This document shows, in pieces, positions 1 to 10,720 of a stretch of DNA of 64,000 nucleotides. The position numbers and the translations under genes are program-made. The DNA is from Pelomyxa schiedti. Taxonomy: Eukaryota > Evosea > Pelobiontida > Pelomyxidae. The stretch is taken from contig JAHLWZ010000053.1 of the NCBI GenBank assembly GCA_020536535.1, forward strand, positions 847 to 64,846. Direction: 5' to 3'. The notes below the pieces were generated by a model, which did no database searches, had not been told where the DNA came from, and saw only the letters and a program-made list of their open reading frames with translations. How positions within the stretch are numbered: the first letter of the stretch is position 1; each line of letters begins with the position of its first letter.

Positions 1-1
1 A

Positions 2-331
2 AATGATCTCATCATCACCATCTTCCGCATAACAAACCGGACCGCCAACGCAACCTGTATACCCGTATATATCCACCCGAGTCTTTCCGCAACCAAACAC
101 TGCATAATCACCAGTTACATGAAAGGCAGACTTCCTCCCCCTGGTGTCTTGGCCTTCTCACCCAACCCAGCCAAAACTCTTGCAGCAATGCGGCATGGGA
201 TATCCAAAGCCTACACAATGACGTTGCAGGCACCAATGGCACTCTCAACTCTGCACTTCTTCACTGATGCCACAACCGGCTTCGCCCTAGCCACGAATGT
301 GGACCCCGGTCTCAGTCACAGAGCCTTATGA
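2..331 (+). CDS. possible 3' end of a truncated gene, unidentified
   Basis: One frame is open from the left edge to a TGA at 329-331, with no stop in about 110 codons; the other two plus frames stop within the first 35 bases. The predicted peptide has no domain I recognise. Shorter open stretches overlap it in other frames, so the true reading frame could switch at an unseen intron, as it does in most genes here. It could be the last exon of a gene lying mostly outside the window, or chance. The following 250 bases up to the FYVE gene hold nothing else I can support. Confidence 0.2.
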   Translation, partial: NDLIITIFRITNRTANATCIPVYIHPSLSATKHCIITSYMKGRLPPPGVLAFSPNPAKTLAAMRHGISKAYTMTLQAPMALSTLHFFTDATTGFALATNVDPGLSHRAL

Positions 332-584
332 CCAGCCCCCGTTTGCCCTGACGAAGACTATGATGGGATTCAAGTGATTCCAGCGTCTTCTGGGATGAAT
401 CACAAAACCTGGACGAGGACCCTCCCTTCACATACACTTTCATCACTCTTCTCAAACTCAGGATGACGAATGAGAGAGCACCCAGCACCACTTCCAGATA
501 CCAGATTTCATTTAACCTTCCCCAAAAGAACGAGTCAAAGAAAAAAAACCACAGAAAACATTCAAAAAAAAAAAAGCAAACGAG

Positions 585-1863
585 ATGACTTCGGCAGCTA
601 CAACGGACGAGAGACGACAATTTGTCGATGAACCAGAGGAAGAGGAGCGAGATCTGGCCAACGAGTACGCTGAGTGGTCCGGCGGTGTCGACGTTTCAAA
701 GTACATTACGGCCGGATGGACCACGTCGATTTTCGCGAACCCCAGGAGATCTCTCAGACGCAGTCTGAATCGCAACAGCCGAGGGCTTGAGGCTGAGGAA
801 GTTGGGCCGCCGTTATCGCCTGGAACTGGATCTCCCAGATCGGCGAGGGGATCCGACTCGCCCAAATCTTCTCCTCAGGCTTCGCCGCAGTCGCCGAAGT
901 CTTCGCCCTCTGTGGCACAGCCTCCTCCCCAGTCAATGTTGTCCTCCCCTCTATCTGTTCAGGACCAAGTGGATAATGCCGTATCACCAGGGGAGATTGT
1001 GGCCGTGGCGGTAGCTAAACCGTCACCTGGGGGATCCGCGGCCACATTGGCAAGGCCATCTATGCCTAGTTTGGAGTGGTTTGCAACGGCCCACAACCAG
1101 AAGATGATTGTTATAAATATGACCAATTTTTGGGAGAAGCTGCTTGCTGGTATGCTCACATTTTCGATACCTCCCATTACAACTTATTGTTTTCTTTTTT
1201 TTTTTTTTTTTCTTGTCCTTCCCTTTTAGATTTGAATACCTTCAGGGAAAACCCACCAAGCAAAGTTTCATTGACTTTGAACGCTATTTCTTCTTTAATA
1301 TACTTTAGGACAGTCACCATCAAACAAAGAAGATAATACGCAAATTCACTTCTCTTATGGAGTTTAAGCATAAAGGTGATGTTGAGTACAGTGTGGCTTG
1401 TTCTGCTGCCTCTGTTGCTGGTGTGTTCCTTTATTATAGGGCAATTTTGTAACCCTTGTTTTAGACGGGTTACTATTAATGGGATCAAGTGGCGGCTTTT
1501 TCAGTTCTATTGCTCATTACAGCGAACGCGTAGGAGAGCTGTTCCCTGGCCAATTCGTTGGGCACAGCTCCTGTGATCTATGCCACGTACACTTTACTCT
1601 TACCATTCCCCCTTTCTAGCACATAGAACTATATATCCCGTTTTGTAACTTACAAGTACATACAGACCAAATTTGGGCCAATAACAAGGCGGCATTCATG
1701 CCGAATGTGTGGGGCCTCAGTCTGTTCTGACTGCCGACAGGTGGGCTTGACACTTTTCTACCGAGACTGCTTCTTTTTCGGTACCACGGTATGTAACGCC
1801 TGCAACGTGAAAGAGTTCAAGGAAGTTACTGATGTGCCTTCGACATCATTGTCATCCCACTAG
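585..1863 (+). CDS. FYVE-type zinc finger protein with disordered N-terminus
   Basis: Predicted as join(585..1149,1230..1264,1309..1420,1465..1586,1666..1863), 343 residues. All junctions are GT-AG and keep frame. Residues 1 to about 150 are acidic, then rich in Ser/Pro/Arg (repeated SPKSS-like blocks) and probably disordered. The C-terminal third has a FYVE-like finger: CDLCH, then TKFGPITRRHSCRMCG with the basic RRHxCRxCG signature, VCSDC, and a last CNAC pair. FYVE fingers bind phosphatidylinositol 3-phosphate on endosomes, so an endosomal trafficking role is likely. The middle region (about residues 175-260) could be a divergent lipid-binding or PH-like module, but I cannot prove that. 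Intron 1265-1308 removes an in-frame TAG that would otherwise look like a reassigned codon. Confidence 0.8.
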
Positions 1864-2089
1864 TACCCACCCTTTTGTACAATCCTATATTGGAACAAAT
1901 ACAAACTTGTATTTCTTTATCGTTATACACTACTGTACTGCTGCATCCTCAACAGCCAGATCCGTCGTTCCATTCTTAGAGAGAAATTCTCAATATCTGG
2001 GACTCACGGAAACAAAACGATGAACGAAAAAAGAAAAGAAAAAGAAAAAAAAACAAAGTTTCGTAAGATCTCATCTCTAGCACTAATAA

Positions 2090-5000
2090 ATGAGTGGACG
2101 GGGGAGACGAGGAGGATCTCACGTGGGAGATGAGGCCAAGAGTAACCTGTGTGCGGTTGTGGCTCTGTTACCTGAGTCTATGTATCACAGAGTACAACAC
2201 CTAAGGGCGGTACATGACAAGTCCTTTGAGAGATGGTGCTTTACATCATCCTTTTTTTTTTTTTTTCACGTTCATTTTTTTGGAAAAAACCATATTTGCT
2301 AACTTACTGCTCTTACTCTTTTCACATCACAGGCCACCACACATTAATTTGTGAGTTTTCATTGTTATGGTGTTCATTTATTCCAATACCAATGTGACAC
2401 AGATTGTATCCTTTTGTAAATGTAGAGGACATACCAACTGCTGTACCAAAACTTGCAGCGGCAGTGGCCACTACGAGTCCATTTGAAGTGTGCTTGGAGA
2501 ACTTTTCGTACTTTCCACATAAAAACTCATTTACAATGTGGCTGGATCCTAAGGTGAGCCTTAATGATGTTACCACCGTTCAATGTGATCCTCATTTCGG
2601 GCTCAGCCTCACAAAGAAGTAATTTCCCTCCAAGCACGCTTGGAAAATGCTATTCCTATTTGCAATGATCTCTCCACAATTTCTGATGACGGATTTCATC
2701 CTCATGTATCAGTTGGGCAATGGGTATCTAAGGTAACCACTACCGTATAAACGAATATTGAATCCTTTTAATTAAACTACACCTTTCAGGAAGCTCTCCT
2801 TCAGCAACTGGCTGACTTCAACTCACAGTGGACACCATTTTCTTTCACCATCTCTGCAATTTCTGTTATTACAAGACACACAAATGACTCATTCTCTGTC
2901 ATATATAATATTCCATTTGGAGGAACACCCCAACGTGTAGCACAGGTTTTAAGAAACGCAAGGGGTTCTTTACCTGAAGCTGACACTAACTAGGCTCCAT
3001 ATTGTCCTTCTATACCACTGAGCCCTACTTATAAGTTTCATCCAATAACTAAAAAGTGGGAACCACTTGAAAATGGGGCATCTGTATCTCCTACTATTTT
3101 ACCTTCAAACACAACAGCCTGTACATCCTCTTCCGAGACCAGGCCTAGTTCTACTGTGACGACCACAGCCACCTCTACTACTACAAGTTCCACTACAGCA
3201 CAGGACACAACAGCACCTAACAGACTTCGACTTGTCACATATAATGTTCTCTTTGACTTGTACGATGCAGAGTTAATCTACACAACTGATAGAATTCCTG
3301 CTGAGTTGTTACTGCTAAAGTAGAACAAATGCCTTGTTTTTTCTTGATAATTACTGAGCCTCAGGAATACAAATGCCGATATTATTGGATTACAAGAAGT
3401 GACTCCGAATTTTTTACGCAGTATCCAAGCTTCCTTATATATATAAGATAAATGAATCAATCGATGAAAGCTAATCCATTCAAAGACTTGTTGGAACAAG
3501 ATTGGGTTCGGCAAAATTACTACGTTTCAGATTCCCCAGCAAGTGCCACAATCCCATCCTACAGTCAAGTCCTACTCTCCAAATTCCCGTTCTCGACATC
3601 AATTCAAAGGTATGTCAAAAAATAATGGGGGAGACCAACAACTATCAGGCACTCCCTCTTTAAGAGAACACTTGTTGGAGACTTCAACATTTTTGGGCGA
3701 ATATTACGAGTTAGTGTTGTGCATCTCACCAGTGACTACCAGCTCAAGAAAGAGAGTGGAGTAAACGTTAAACAACGCCGGAATGAACAATTAAATATTG
3801 TTTTCAACAATACACCTGGGAATTATAATGACATGGTTGCACTTTTTTCTTTCCTGCTGATCTAACAAAGTCAACTCAGATTGTCATGGGTGACTTTAAT
3901 TTTGGGGAACGTGAAGGACTTGATGCAATAGATACCAAATTCTTTGATGTGTGGCAGGTTTTATTCCCCTCAAATTTCTATCTAGGATCTGTCATAACTG
4001 GAAACCTAGGCTGTGTGTCCTCAAGATCCCGGTTTTACTTTCGATCCCAGCCTCAATCCAACAGCTTGTCTTACCTCTGTGAAACCCCTCCCTGCTCGCT
4101 TTGATCGGATTCTGGTTCATTCTTTGCCCTCTTCTGGGAACTCTGCTTCTACAAATAACTACCACTGGATTGCCAAGTCATGCTCTATGTTTGGAAAAGA
4201 AGCCTGCTTGACACTAGTAATTCTAAACTTTGTCCATTTTTGTTCCAACCTGTGCACAGTTTAACGGAAATGAAATCTTTCCCTCGGACCACTTTGGTGT
4301 GATTGGAGACTTGGAACTTGTTAAGGCTTCTGGAGATAATTTGACATTGTCAAATCATCTCTCCCTAGAGCAGTATGGTACCCTCCTCGTAAACCGAATT
4401 ATAACTCTGTGCAGATATCTCCAATTAGCTAAAGTATCTGAAACCGCAGAAGGAGCATCGAAGTACGAAAAATAACTTTAATTTGCATTTCAAATGATTT
4501 CCTCGTAGGCGGGAAAGTGCCATGGCGATTTTACAGCAATGCAGTCAGAAGTCTGATCCACCCGTGCAGCTTCTTGTAATTGGATCGTGTCTACTTGGTT
4601 GGGTTCCTTTGAATTTAGACAAACCACTCATATTCTTTGTAGGAGTGCAAGGACAAGATACTGATATCGACTGTGTATGTGTTGGTGAGGTTCCAAAAGA
4701 ACTATTCCTCACGAGGTTCGTTGAAACTCTGGTTGTCAACCCAAATATTCAGAATGTAAAGGTATGCCTTCCACTACAAGCCTTTCTGAACTAAATTCAA
4801 ACACTTAGTTAATTGCTGATGCACTGATTCCTGTTATAAGAATGAGGGTTCTAGGTTTTCAAGTTGAAATGCAATATGCCCATGTGCCAGGAGCTGCTGG
4901 TATTAACTTCAATACAGTAAATCCAGCCTCTATTTCTTGCGATTCCACAAGCCAGCTTTGTCTAAATGGTTCCTCTATGACAACTCCCAAGTGTTTCTTA

Positions 5001-6815
5001 CATGAATTAGCATATTTCGACACCCTGTTCCTTCTCAAATCCATTAGTGATAAAGGATTATTTTCCTCTGTTCTCCGTGCAGTGAGACTGTGGGCCAAGG
5101 GTATGCCTGAAATAACGTTCTCTTTCCTCATCAATCAAGTTCGTGGATTATATTCAAACCGGTTGGGTTTCTTGGGAGGCTTTGCTTGGTCTTTACTTAC
5201 TGCCAGAATATGCCAGGTTCCACTTCTCATGTGATATAAGCATCTCTGAGCCTCATAGGTATCTCCAAACGATGATGCAGAAAAAGTTTTTGCAAAGTTC
5301 TTTACACTGTACTCCTCATGGAATTTTGCAGCCACACCTGTCACAATGATCGGGACCTCTATTTCTCCCAAAAATGTATGGTGTATTTAGGGTTTTTCCC
5401 CACTAATATTTACCGAATAAGACCCCTGGCGAATTTATCCATGTGATGACGCCCACCAAACCCTCCGTCAATGTTTGCAGAAACTCCACTAAATCAAACA
5501 CAACTATACTGGTGGAAGAGTTTCAACGTGCCAAGTTTGATTGCAATCCTTCAATCGTTTATTTAAATCACAAAAGAGACACTGTGAGACTTGTTCCATG
5601 GCATGAATTCTTCCAACCGTGGAATCCAGATCACGAGTTCTATGTACAAATCACGTTAGCTGCCGGAAGTAGGGCTGAACTTATATCATGGTCCAACCAC
5701 CTCGCTTATTTGAGTAATATGAACATCTTTCAGGGTGGGGCGTGTGGAGTCCCGCATTGTTTCTCTTGTAAAGCAATTGGAACAAGCAGCACCTGATCTT
5801 ATTGTTCATCCCCTCACAACTCGTTACCATTCACAAATAGACCCTGATGCCTGTTTGTACTTGATAGGGTTAAGACGAACAAAGAAGGTAAAGGAAAGTT
5901 CTCGTACATTCCTAATTGACTAAGTTCAAAAAAGGGCGCTTCTATCGAGTCATTGGACCTTCTTCCTGCTATCCAGAAATTCGAGTATGAAATGGCCAGG
6001 GACGGAGGTGGTTGGGCAGAAAAAAGTATTACAATGTCCATACTTGCAAAGCTGCTCCCTAAGTTTCTATTCCTCAACCGTTTTTTCCATTTTGAAAACT
6101 TTCCAAACGTAGGGCAGAAAGTGCAATAGTGAGATTTCCTCGATTATTCCTAGATAGTGAACTTCATGACTATGATGCGGAAAATGATTCATCTTGTATG
6201 CAGTGTACCCTCTGTAAGAAAATACCTTATCCATAACTCTGGCACAGATTGCGACCGGCAGCGGGGCCTAAAAGCGGACTCTCATGAGGCACATGAAAGA
6301 AGGCAGCCAAGGGGAAAGACCCCACCGTCACGTAAAGGCAAAGCCGCTGCCACCTCCGCTGTCCCTGTAGCGACTGCCGCCGTACCATCACCCAAAAATT
6401 CAGCAGCAACGGCGACCACAGCAGCAACTGCCACAAAGGCAACAAAAGTAAGTGGCACAAAATCCAAGGGTGCAGCACCACCACCAGAAAAGAAAAAATT
6501 GAGGACTTCAGAAGATGTTTTCAACAGGATCAAGTGGGATCCAACCTTCAACTTGAATGAGTTCACCATGTGCTATGAAGATAGATTCCTTGGTAACCCT
6601 ACTCACATCCATTTCATTTTAAATGGTTAACGACAATTAATAGGCCTCATGGAAGTCCCCGTGAATGAGTTCGACATGGAGAACATACCTTTTCATCGTG
6701 TGTGGCTGTTCAAGAGAAACGGGGAGATCGTGTGGGACCGCGAGAAACGGATAGACGTTCTGTTCAGGTTCCTTTCTCCTTCCAAAAAGTCTTCACTCAC
6801 TTCCCCCACAGTTAA
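2090..6815 (+). CDS. four-domain RNA-repair-like fusion: LigT phosphoesterase, EEP nuclease, poly(A) polymerase-type nucleotidyltransferase, MJ1316 domain
   Basis: I reconstruct 24 exons and about 1197 residues. All introns are GT-AG (34-97 nt) and phases close exactly. Residues 20-200 are a 2H/LigT (2'-5' RNA ligase-like) domain with RWPPHINLLYPF and HPHVSVG motifs. After a Thr/Ser linker, residues 276-545 are an endonuclease/exonuclease/phosphatase domain with VTYNVLFD, IIGLQEVTP, VMGDFNFGE and SDHFGVI. Residues 590-1000 are a nucleotidyltransferase/poly(A) polymerase with GSCLLGVQGQDTDIDCV and VMTPTKPSVNV. After an Ala/Thr/Lys linker, about residues 1095-1197 match the MJ1316 (DUF504) domain, proposed to recognise cyclic-phosphate RNA ends. 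Together these suggest recognition, end-processing and re-tailing of damaged RNA 3' ends. The last exon is ambiguous: splicing 6768-6811 gives a stop at 6815, read-through gives 6876. Confidence 0.88.
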
Positions 6816-7129
6816 ACGTACACACTTCCGCATCCGTCGTATGAACGACCATTTTTGTGATTCTATCTATTTTTAAAAAAAATCATGCTTTTTCTGAAAT
6901 GCCATTTCTGTGCAATAGTTGTTAGTTTTAATCAGAACGAGACCGGGTAACTGTCGCGGTCTGGAGGTTTGCGTGGTGGGGGAATGTGAGCGAGTTACTG
7001 CCTGTGTGATGTTCAGGAATCAGTGATTACGCTCGCTCAAGCCCCGTTTGCAATTCACGAAGAACGAGGCATGTCGCGGGTGTCTTGATTGTAGCAGTCG
7101 TTCAGCCGATGTAGTGCCGTCAGAACGTA
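6816..7129. other. intergenic spacer, no gene seen
   Basis: This holds the 3' flank of the RNA-repair fusion gene and the 5' flank of the next gene. The second half is relatively GC-rich with CG-containing words. I found no tRNA-like cloverleaf or sustained reading frame. Confidence 0.4.
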
Positions 7130-8005
7130 ATGGCAAGGCGTCGACGCGGTGCCTCAACTACTTACGACATTGAAAATGGCTGCACAAAACGGGTTAAGAT
7201 GTCGTTGCAACGCACGAACGCATTTAATGGACGTTCTTTCTTTTCTCTTTTTTTTACCCAAAAACCAACAAGTACTCGGCAACACCTCACCAAAAACAGT
7301 TCGCAAATGGCAGATCAGGGAGAAAAACCATCGCCACCGCCTTATGCTGCGGCTTCCTCTCCGTTTTATTTGTCTTACGACGGAATAGCACCGTCTGGCT
7401 CCTCGTTTTATCAAGACTCCTCTAATATGCTAGGGCTACAAGAATCCAACGTGTTTCCACAACCAAATGGTCTGAACCTTACGGCGGAGACTACGTTTCC
7501 TTACACTGGCACATACGGGCAAGGGCAAATTCTATGTTCCACGTCATCCGGTTTGGCGAATACACAGCAAGGTGTTGGCACATCTTCTTTTCAACTCCCG
7601 CCATCGCAGCTTCCCTTAGTTCCGCCAATCAACGCCCCATCTACAAGTGGTAGGAAACATAAGAAGCAAAGTTCCGTGGAGAATGACGCTCAAAATCCTC
7701 TCGTCATGGGTCTGTTGAATCTCCTCCAGAAACAAATGGACCAACACAATACGCATATCGAGAGATCACTGCAACTAGTCTCAACAGTGGTCAATTGCAA
7801 CCACCGCCAGTCCCGTATCATTGACAATCTTACACGTAGGAAGAGGCTGCCAGACCCCAGTCCCTCTCCCCTCACCAACCCTGAAGACAGTTACGAAAAT
7901 TCTGACTCTGAGTCTGAACAGTTCAATGATGTTGGGGAGATTGCCCGTCGACCTGCGATGAAGAAGCCTCGACATCTGGCACCACCATCCAACAAAAGTT
8001 CTTAA
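7130..8005 (+). CDS. orphan low-complexity protein with C-terminal helical segment
   Basis: An uninterrupted frame of 291 codons. The first ATG (7130) gives a basic N-terminus. A second in-frame ATG at 7310 (MADQGEKPS) begins the compositionally typical part and may be the real start. The middle is rich in Ser/Pro/Gln/Tyr and likely disordered. Residues about 200-245 form an amphipathic helix with HxxxxERSLQ and HRQSRIIDNL, followed by basic RRKR and an acidic Ser/Glu tail. No catalytic or DNA-binding family is recognised. Basic patches (GRKHKKQ, RRKRLP) could be nuclear localisation signals. The next gene downstream has a similar C-terminal helix, so the two may be diverged tandem copies. 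Confidence 0.6.
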   Translation: MARRRRGASTTYDIENGCTKRVKMSLQRTNAFNGRSFFSLFFTQKPTSTRQHLTKNSSQMADQGEKPSPPPYAAASSPFYLSYDGIAPSGSSFYQDSSNMLGLQESNVFPQPNGLNLTAETTFPYTGTYGQGQILCSTSSGLANTQQGVGTSSFQLPPSQLPLVPPINAPSTSGRKHKKQSSVENDAQNPLVMGLLNLLQKQMDQHNTHIERSLQLVSTVVNCNHRQSRIIDNLTRRKRLPDPSPSPLTNPEDSYENSDSESEQFNDVGEIARRPAMKKPRHLAPPSNKSS

Positions 8006-8275
8006 AACAATCAAATAGAACCCATTACCTCGCATAACCGAGATTTTGTGGGAGATTGTGTGGAACCATGTATTTTTGAATTCTTCGAAACACAAATACC
8101 TCCTTTTTTGAAAAAAAAAACCTGGTGATAATGAAGATAATGAGAAAAAAATTAAAAAAATTAAAAAAATTGTTCCTCGTACAAAAACAAAAGAAAAACC
8201 TTGATTTTTTTTTCTTCCTTTCTTCTGCTTATAAACAACCCAAGAAAAACAATAAAATGCCATAACAACATTCCC

Positions 8276-8713
8276 ATGCCCGTGTCTACTTCTGAGCCGG
8301 CCGCAGTAGCGCCCAATACCCACGTGCACGTTCGCCTTCACTTTGGCCCTCGCAGCCAGGCTCCACCACCGTCGCCCTCGGCCGACGTCACCCAGGCTGC
8401 AGACCCACCCGTTGCCTCTCGCAAACGTAAGCGCCTTCACTGCCGCGCGCTACGTCGCTCCACGGCGCCCTACACGATGGCTACGACGCCGCCCGCCTCG
8501 GGTGACCACGACGGGGGCACTGCTAACACGGGCGCGGAGAAGGGAGCCTACGACACCGAGTGTATAGCACGGCTGCAAGGCTTGCAACGTACGATGCTGG
8601 TCAACCATGAGCGCACGACGGCGAGCTTCAAGGCAATTCTTGACACCCTTACCGGGATACATGAGGAGCAATCTCGTGTCATTGCCAGGCTGTTGGCAGA
8701 AACACCGCCTTGA
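8276..8713 (+). CDS. orphan small protein, possible diverged tandem relative of the upstream gene
   Basis: An intronless frame of 145 residues starting at the ATG at 8276 (MPVSTSEP). Codons upstream of it in the same frame are an AT-rich untranslated leader. The coding part is markedly GC-rich against its flanks. The first half is Ala/Pro/Ser-rich with a basic SRKRKRLHC patch that could be a nuclear signal. The last 55 residues form a predicted helix ending HEEQSRVIARLLAE, resembling the HRQSRIIDNL segment of the gene at 7130. I recognise no domain. Same strand and tandem position with the upstream gene suggest an old duplication, but the similarity is short. Confidence 0.5.
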   Translation: MPVSTSEPAAVAPNTHVHVRLHFGPRSQAPPPSPSADVTQAADPPVASRKRKRLHCRALRRSTAPYTMATTPPASGDHDGGTANTGAEKGAYDTECIARLQGLQRTMLVNHERTTASFKAILDTLTGIHEEQSRVIARLLAETPP

Positions 8714-9203
8714 GAACCTATGCTCGACTCCGCTGTATTGTCAATAGATGTAACTCTGCACCGGCAGAAAGAATATATAAAATTAGCGTCCAACACTTTT
8801 TTTTGTTTCAAGAGGGATGCATGGTTATGTTGTGCACGGTGTTTTTGTCGGAATACTGGTTTAATAGTTGGTTTTCCGTAGTAATCTTGGAGTCCCGTGC
8901 TGGAACTCTGCGTTGTTGTGAGATAGACCAGACACGGAGGCTTCCGATCACTTCTGAGTAACTGATAGGTAGCATCAGATTAGTCACTGGCATTGCTTGC
9001 GGCGTTAACATCGCTCTAGTGGCACAGAACACAATAGTTCGGTGTGTTCTGCAGTTGTTTTCCTCAGTCGAGGTTTCCCCTGAGGTTCTAAATTCATCGA
9101 GAAGAGAACGGAAAAGCTTCGAAAATAAAAAAAAGGAGATCACAAAAATTTTGTTCAACACATAAGCACGCGCAGCACCACACACCCGGCATACTTGGTA
9201 TCA
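8714..9203. other. intergenic spacer, no gene seen
   Basis: About 490 bases between two plus-strand genes. Short open frames on both strands end quickly and have no recognisable content. A purine-rich stretch (9120-9145) lies 60 bases before the next start codon. I see no RNA gene or repeat. Confidence 0.4.
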
Positions 9204-10535
9204 ATGAAGTGCGGACTATTGGTCGCTTTGGCGTTGGTCGTGGTCGCTGTTGCCGAGCACCCCGCTTTCTTATGGTCATCAACTGAGTGAGTTTTTTTTT
9301 TCTTTTTTTCTTTTTTGTTGTTGGTGGTGGGCGGTTCCGTTTTAATTGTATCCGCAATATTCACTTTTGTAGACAATTTAATACACATCAAGACATGCAC
9401 CTCAAGGCCTTCGCCCCAGAAGATGTTGTTTCTGCTGTTATGGAACACAGTGGTGATGCCGTCAACGTTTTCTTTACGGCTCCGGTACAACTGAGAGAAT
9501 ATAATAGTCTCTGTAACGCATTTTAGTTAACAACAGAGAAACTCGTGGCGGCATATCGCTGTGGTTTACTAAGCTCTTTCAAGGTAACCCTAGTCTTCAT
9601 TTAAACATTTCTCAGTGGTCACAAGGACTCACTTTCGGGAGCTACCTCTCACGTCGAAATTATCGATGTTTTGGGTGATGTACAACTTGCTTCTCCATTT
9701 GATGTAGTTGCCTTGCCGGGCTCTTCACCAAGTACGTGTGGTCACCGATTTTTTTTCACGAGTTTTCTAACCGTCACACAGAATGCTCTGAGGGTGGAAA
9801 GACTTTGGAGTCTGTTGTAAGTGACGGTGCCTTACCACCAAAACCAACCCTTTTTTCCCCAAGGACTTTACGACTGTAAACACCCTCAAAGTATGCCTCC
9901 CAGTTTCTGAAAGTGTGTGGGATTCCAACACATGCCCTGAGGATGTGTCACCAATGGGTACAACTTTGGCACTTTCAAAATTTGTTTAACATTCTTAAGT
10001 TGAAGGAATCTTCACAATAATTTCTGCCATTAAGGCAAACAACCGCGATTTTGTTGCAGCACTTGTTCCCCTCGATGTTGTACTACCCGTACATTGTTTA
10101 ATATCTAAATTCGTTTTTTTAGGAGCCCAAAGACAAAGTGGAAGAGCTGATTGAGAAGGTTGACCAAGTTGAGGCCGTGAAAGAAGAGGTGGAGAAAGTT
10201 GAAGAGGTTGTTGAAAAAGTTGCTGAAGTTGAGGAGAGGGTTGAGCGGGTGGAAAAAGTTGCCCAACCTCAATTTGTGAGACCAAGAAGGAACCTCCGTT
10301 CGACCTATAGCAGTTCAGATGACAATTCAACAACTGCCACTGTAAGAACACCTTCCAATCACTTTTCCATTGTCTAACACGATTGCCCCAGATATGGAGC
10401 ACTGGGTTTGTTGCTGGTGGCATGATTACCATTGTCTTGTTGATTGTACTTGGGTTCGGATGGTCATTCCTGTTCTCCATGCAGACACAAGCAGAGCAGA
10501 GCAAGCTTGAACTCCCCAAAGCCAAGACATCCTAA
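9204..10535 (+). CDS. type I membrane protein with signal peptide, luminal domain, coiled coil and one transmembrane helix
   Basis: Nine exons: join(9204..9286,9373..9484,9527..9583,9626..9731,9782..9816,9864..9957,10000..10079,10123..10341,10392..10535), 309 residues, all phases consistent. The start gives a clear signal peptide (MKCGLLVALALVVVAVAEHP). The luminal part has four Cys and no domain I can name. Residues about 190-235 are a Val/Glu/Lys heptad-like repeat built from KVEE-type units. Near the C-terminus is one hydrophobic helix (WSTGFVAGGMITIVLLIVLG) followed by a short cytosolic tail. The layout resembles secretory-pathway or V-ATPase accessory proteins, but I see no specific homology. 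Confidence 0.7.
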
Positions 10536-10720
10536 ACACAATTTTTTTAAATAAAATCACCATTCTATACACCTTCCTTCTTTTTTACAACGTTGTTTAG
10601 CACAAATTTCCCTTTTGCAGTTGCACTAACAGATTAAATTGCCATTTCTTTTTAATCTGATCATCACGGTGCTGCGAGTGCTACCGGGCCATCCCCCACT
10701 CAACACCCACAATTCGTAAA

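Noticed and set aside
1265-1308. In-frame TAG in the FYVE gene suggesting a reassigned stop codon
   Set aside because: A 44-nt GT-AG intron removes it and keeps the frame; all other genes use TAA/TAG/TGA as stops.
2090-6815. Reading the many short frames as pseudogene fragments or sequencing frameshifts
   Set aside because: Splicing at consensus sites restores one continuous protein with all catalytic motifs; phases close exactly.
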